A stretch of 6,136 nucleotides of DNA from JALHTG01 sp964528315. Its GTDB lineage: Archaea; Thermoproteota; Bathyarchaeia; 40CM-2-53-6; JALHTG01. Under the pieces are notes generated by a model. The model worked only from the letters and a program-made list of their open reading frames with translations. It was not told where the DNA came from and did not search any database. The position numbers and the translations under genes are program-made. The stretch's first letter is position 1. Every line of letters starts with the position of its first letter. The stretch lies in NCBI GenBank assembly GCA_964528315.1, contig CAZGRO010000079.1, positions 1-6,136 on the forward strand. Direction: 5' to 3'. Shown one piece after another: positions 4,248 through 6,136 of this stretch.

Positions 4248-4661
4248 TTGAGTCCAAGTAAGCCAGTCTCAAAGGGGCTCACTTCAACCGTCAGAGCCTG
4301 TATGAGAGATCCGGCGACTGTTTCTCTATCGGAACGTGCAACTGATGTGGCATACAAGATGGTAACCAGCGACATTGGGGCTGTTATAGTGGTTCAAGGA
4401 GGAAAACCAGTTGGCATGATCACTGAGAGGGACGTGTTGGAGAGAGTCTTGATGGCTAGGAAGGATATGTACGATACTCAAGCCAAGGATTTCATGTCAA
4501 AGCCTGTCATATCGATAGAGGCTAATCGCTCAATAAAAGAGGCCTTTGAGCTTATGCAAAAACATCATATTAGAAGACTGGCTGCCACAGAGAATGGGAC
4601 TCTCATTGGCGTGGTTACTGAAAGAAGACTGTTGCGAGAGTTCATGAATCGGCTGGATTAA
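4248..4661 (+). CDS. CBS-pair domain protein
   Basis: This 137-aa protein consists of two tandem CBS domains, about residues 15-68 (VRACMRDPATVSLSERATDV ... GGKPVGMITERDVLERV) and 79-133 (AKDFMSKPVISIEANRSIKE ... GVVTERRLLREFM). CBS pairs form a disc that usually binds AMP, ATP, SAM or another adenosyl ligand and reports energy or cofactor state. The G-x-ITERD and G-V-VTERR segments, repeated in both halves, carry the typical nucleotide-site Thr-Glu-Arg and Asp/Arg. No effector domain is attached, so it probably regulates a partner by contact; none is identifiable here. The start is TTG with AGGAG 8 nt ahead, preceded by a strong TATA box, so it is transcribed on its own. No T-rich terminator follows. 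Confidence 0.92.
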   Translation: MSPSKPVSKGLTSTVRACMRDPATVSLSERATDVAYKMVTSDIGAVIVVQGGKPVGMITERDVLERVLMARKDMYDTQAKDFMSKPVISIEANRSIKEAFELMQKHHIRRLAATENGTLIGVVTERRLLREFMNRLD

Positions 4662-4740
4662 TGCACGCGCCAAAGGTATGCAGCACGTGCGCTCGCTACC
4701 CGCTTCTTGGCTCTCCCAACTTGAAATAACGTCAATTTAG

Positions 4741-4756
4741 GATACATTAATGTATC
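4741..4756. promoter_or_regulatory. perfect 16-bp palindrome, candidate operator
   Basis: GATACATTAATGTATC equals its own reverse complement. It lies 90 nt before the membrane-protein start and about 15 nt upstream of a TATA-like GATATACC (4771-4778). An AT-rich palindrome of this size ahead of a promoter is typical for a dimeric helix-turn-helix regulator. Which regulator is unknown. Confidence 0.55.
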
Positions 4757-4770
4757 TTGTCAAGAACACT

Positions 4771-4778
4771 GATATACC
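4771..4778 (+). promoter_or_regulatory. TATA-like box of the membrane-protein gene
   Basis: GATATACC would start transcription near 4800, giving a leader of about 46 nt that includes the strong AGGAGG site at 4833-4838. It is the best candidate before this gene, although the palindrome at 4741-4756 also contains an AT core. Confidence 0.4.
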
Positions 4779-4845
4779 AGCCATTGGATGCTGCATTCCA
4801 AGGAAGTGTGCAAAGCTCGACGCGCAAATCACAGGAGGCATCATT

Positions 4846-5250
4846 ATGACAGACAGACCAATGGCTGCAGTCATTCTCCTCATAGTTGGGAGCATGTTCT
4901 ACACCCTTGGCGGTGTAGCAGTCGCGCGACTAGCTCCTCGATTTGCCGGTACGCCAGCTATGCAAGGTGCGATTGAGCCAAATTGGGCAGCAGCCGCTTC
5001 GATGGCGATTGGTGTCGTATGTAGTGTCGCCATTATTGCGGGAGCCCTGCTAACTCACACAGGCGTCAGAAGAAACATGAGGCTTGGTTCCATCATATCG
5101 ATATTGTCTGGGGTTGTTGGATTCAGTAACACACTTGGAGGACTCTGGATAGGCCTCGTTCTTGTCCTGATCGGGAACCTGCTGACTTTGCGATGGAAAC
5201 AAAAATCGATTTCTTCGATGGAAAATGCGACGCCGGCCCTGCAAGCGTAG
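4846..5250 (+). CDS. four-helix integral membrane protein, unknown function
   Basis: This 134-aa protein has four predicted membrane helices, about residues 7-28, 48-69, 80-96 and 98-116. A short polar loop (RLAPRFAGTPAMQGAIEPNW) lies between helices 1 and 2, and HTGVRRNMR between 2 and 3. The basic HTGVRRNMR and RWKQK segments favour those parts facing the cytoplasm. Gly and small residues are frequent in the helices, as in compact helical bundles. There is no signal peptide beyond helix 1 and no catalytic motif. I chose ATG 4846 because AGGAGG (4833-4838) is 7 nt ahead. A longer frame from ATG 4750 adds 32 residues of unrelated composition and starts inside the palindrome, so it is rejected. 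It converges with the flavin oxidoreductase 55 nt downstream. I recognise no named family. Confidence 0.75.
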   Translation: MTDRPMAAVILLIVGSMFYTLGGVAVARLAPRFAGTPAMQGAIEPNWAAAASMAIGVVCSVAIIAGALLTHTGVRRNMRLGSIISILSGVVGFSNTLGGLWIGLVLVLIGNLLTLRWKQKSISSMENATPALQA

Positions 5251-5284
5251 TACCTCCGCACGAAACTCGTCCTAAAGACACCAA

Positions 5285-5303
5285 GCGCGCGTATGTTTCG
5301 CGC
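5285..5303. repeat. short GC inverted repeat between convergent genes
   Basis: GCGCG (5285-5289) and CGCGC (5299-5303) can pair around a 9-nt loop with GTATGTTT. It sits between the convergent membrane-protein and flavin-oxidoreductase stops and could help end either transcript, but the arms are short and no T tract follows on either strand. Confidence 0.3.
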
Positions 5304-5305
5304 CG

Positions 5306-6136
5306 TCACTCTAGGTGGCAGCGGAGCATGACCTTGCCGAAGAATTCTGGCGCTCTACAGATGTCGCAGCGGGTGCAGGTCGCCTCTAGTTGCCCTCTCT
5401 GGAGATTCTTGACCAGCTTCGGCTCTCTGATGAATGGCCGGCTCAAGCTGATGAGGTCCGCGATTCCTCGATCTATGATGGCCTGCATGGCCGTCAATGT
5501 ACGAAAGCCGTTGACAAGTGCAAGTGGCTTGGGCCTGGTACTGGCTCTAATCCTCTCGCAGTGACCGGCGAAATTCGGCTCGAACAGGTCGGGGTCGCTG
5601 TGCTTTGCTCTGATACGGAGTTCCTCCTTTCTGCCTATGCCTCCTCCGCTAACCTCGATCAGGTTGATGCCGCGCACAGCCATTGTGTGAGAGACTTCGG
5701 CGGCTTCTTCAACAGTGAAGCCGTCGGGGCTGAAATCGTCGCAGTTGATCTTCATCATTATGGGATAGTCTGATCCAAGGCGGCCTCGGATCTTGTCGTA
5801 GACCTCCTCAAGGAACCTTGTTCTGTTCTTGAGGCTGCCTCCCCACTCGTCGGTGCGATGGTTGGCGCGCTTGCTCAGGAACTGTGAGACGAGATATCCA
5901 TGGGCGGCGTGAATCTGGACGCCGTCGAAGCCTGCATCCACAGCTCTTCGGGCCGCTGAACCGAAGGCCTCAATCGCTGCCCAGATCTCTGAGGGATCCA
6001 TCGCTCTTGCTTTCCATCCATCATCTTGGTAGTCGCTAGGGCCGGCACGCTCTCCTGCACTCGCTTGGTAACCGCCGTGGTTGATTTGAGCCACGATGAC
6101 GCCGCCGTGGCGGTGGACAGCATCTGTGAGCTCACG
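5306..6136 (-). CDS. NADH:flavin oxidoreductase, Old Yellow Enzyme type (5'-truncated)
   Basis: The minus-strand frame is open to the window edge; the visible 276 residues are the C-terminal part of an FMN-binding TIM barrel that normally has about 340-370 residues, so the N-terminus is off the right end. Visible landmarks are VIVAQINHGGYQ near the left of the visible protein, DGVQIHAAHGYLVSQFLS with the paired substrate-binding His (about visible residues 76 and 79), RTDEWGGSLKNRTRFLEEV, and DLISLSRPFIREP near the phosphate-binding end. These enzymes reduce activated C=C bonds with NAD(P)H. The end carries CTRCDIC then RC (about 10 residues from the stop), as in family members with a cysteine cluster that may hold Fe-S. 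No second FAD/NAD domain follows, so it is the single-domain type. The in-frame GTG at 6094 is internal, not the start. Confidence 0.93.
   Translation of the reverse strand, partial: RELTDAVHRHGGVIVAQINHGGYQASAGERAGPSDYQDDGWKARAMDPSEIWAAIEAFGSAARRAVDAGFDGVQIHAAHGYLVSQFLSKRANHRTDEWGGSLKNRTRFLEEVYDKIRGRLGSDYPIMMKINCDDFSPDGFTVEEAAEVSHTMAVRGINLIEVSGGGIGRKEELRIRAKHSDPDLFEPNFAGHCERIRASTRPKPLALVNGFRTLTAMQAIIDRGIADLISLSRPFIREPKLVKNLQRGQLEATCTRCDICRAPEFFGKVMLRCHLE

Noticed and set aside
4750..4845. N-terminal extension of the membrane protein from ATG 4750
   Set aside because: The start lies inside the palindrome without an SD, while ATG 4846 has AGGAGG at ideal spacing and begins right before the first membrane helix.
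5390..5773. Plus-strand frame over the flavin oxidoreductase
   Set aside because: It is antisense of a clear enzyme gene; no motif of its own.
1..6136. CRISPR array, transposase or defence-system genes
   Set aside because: No regularly spaced repeats, no terminal inverted repeats and no nuclease, helicase or transposase motifs are visible in any frame.

Overview
The window looks archaeal. It encodes a stand-alone TRAM-domain protein, a single OB-fold protein of the RPA type and a two-CBS-domain protein. Promoter candidates are TATA boxes about 26 nt ahead of starts, and one gene end is marked by a bare T tract. Many genes start at TTG, 8-9 nt after a GAGG or GGAG Shine-Dalgarno (SD) core. 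The TRAM sequence (SRRGDGVARVEGFVVFVPN) resembles versions I associate with Thermoproteota such as Bathyarchaeia or Nitrososphaeria; that placement is inference. No CRISPR, IS element, rRNA or intact tRNA is visible.

Layout. Positions 1-800 hold no gene of a family I recognise. The minus strand carries three short, purine-rich reading frames that look like hypothetical small proteins (566-790, 267-467, 137-253). From 1006 the plus strand has the TRAM gene, ended by a T-rich terminator (1235-1249). A TATA box and a small palindrome follow. Next comes a run of very short genes: a doubtful CxxC mini-ORF (1279-1356), a 60-aa very basic protein (1368-1550) and a 38-aa protein that is essentially one classical Cys2-His-Cys zinc finger (1568-1684). 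After these come a possible coupled 42-aa ORF (1732-1860), an OB-fold protein (1857-2105) and a Cys-rich YkgJ/YkgJ-like protein (2169-2471). Positions 2472-2861 hold a strong 10-bp hairpin, a tRNA 3'-end look-alike, a 48-aa minus-strand frame and a nearly palindromic TATA element that could drive transcription both ways.

The right half is more conventional. It has an M20 amidohydrolase (2862-4157), a CBS-pair protein behind a textbook TATA box (4248-4661) and a four-helix membrane protein preceded by a perfect 16-bp palindrome (4846-5250). On the minus strand, converging with it, is the C-terminal three quarters of an Old Yellow Enzyme-type flavin oxidoreductase that runs off the right edge (5306-6136).

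How they may work together. The left-centre block (TRAM, basic protein, zinc finger, OB-fold) is a cluster of small likely nucleic-acid-binding proteins, each with its own ribosome binding site; a shared role in RNA/DNA handling is inference. The zinc-finger microprotein and its basic neighbour are the most interesting items because normal length cut-offs would miss or under-call them. The M20, CBS, membrane and flavin-enzyme genes show no obvious common pathway and seem to be separately transcribed.
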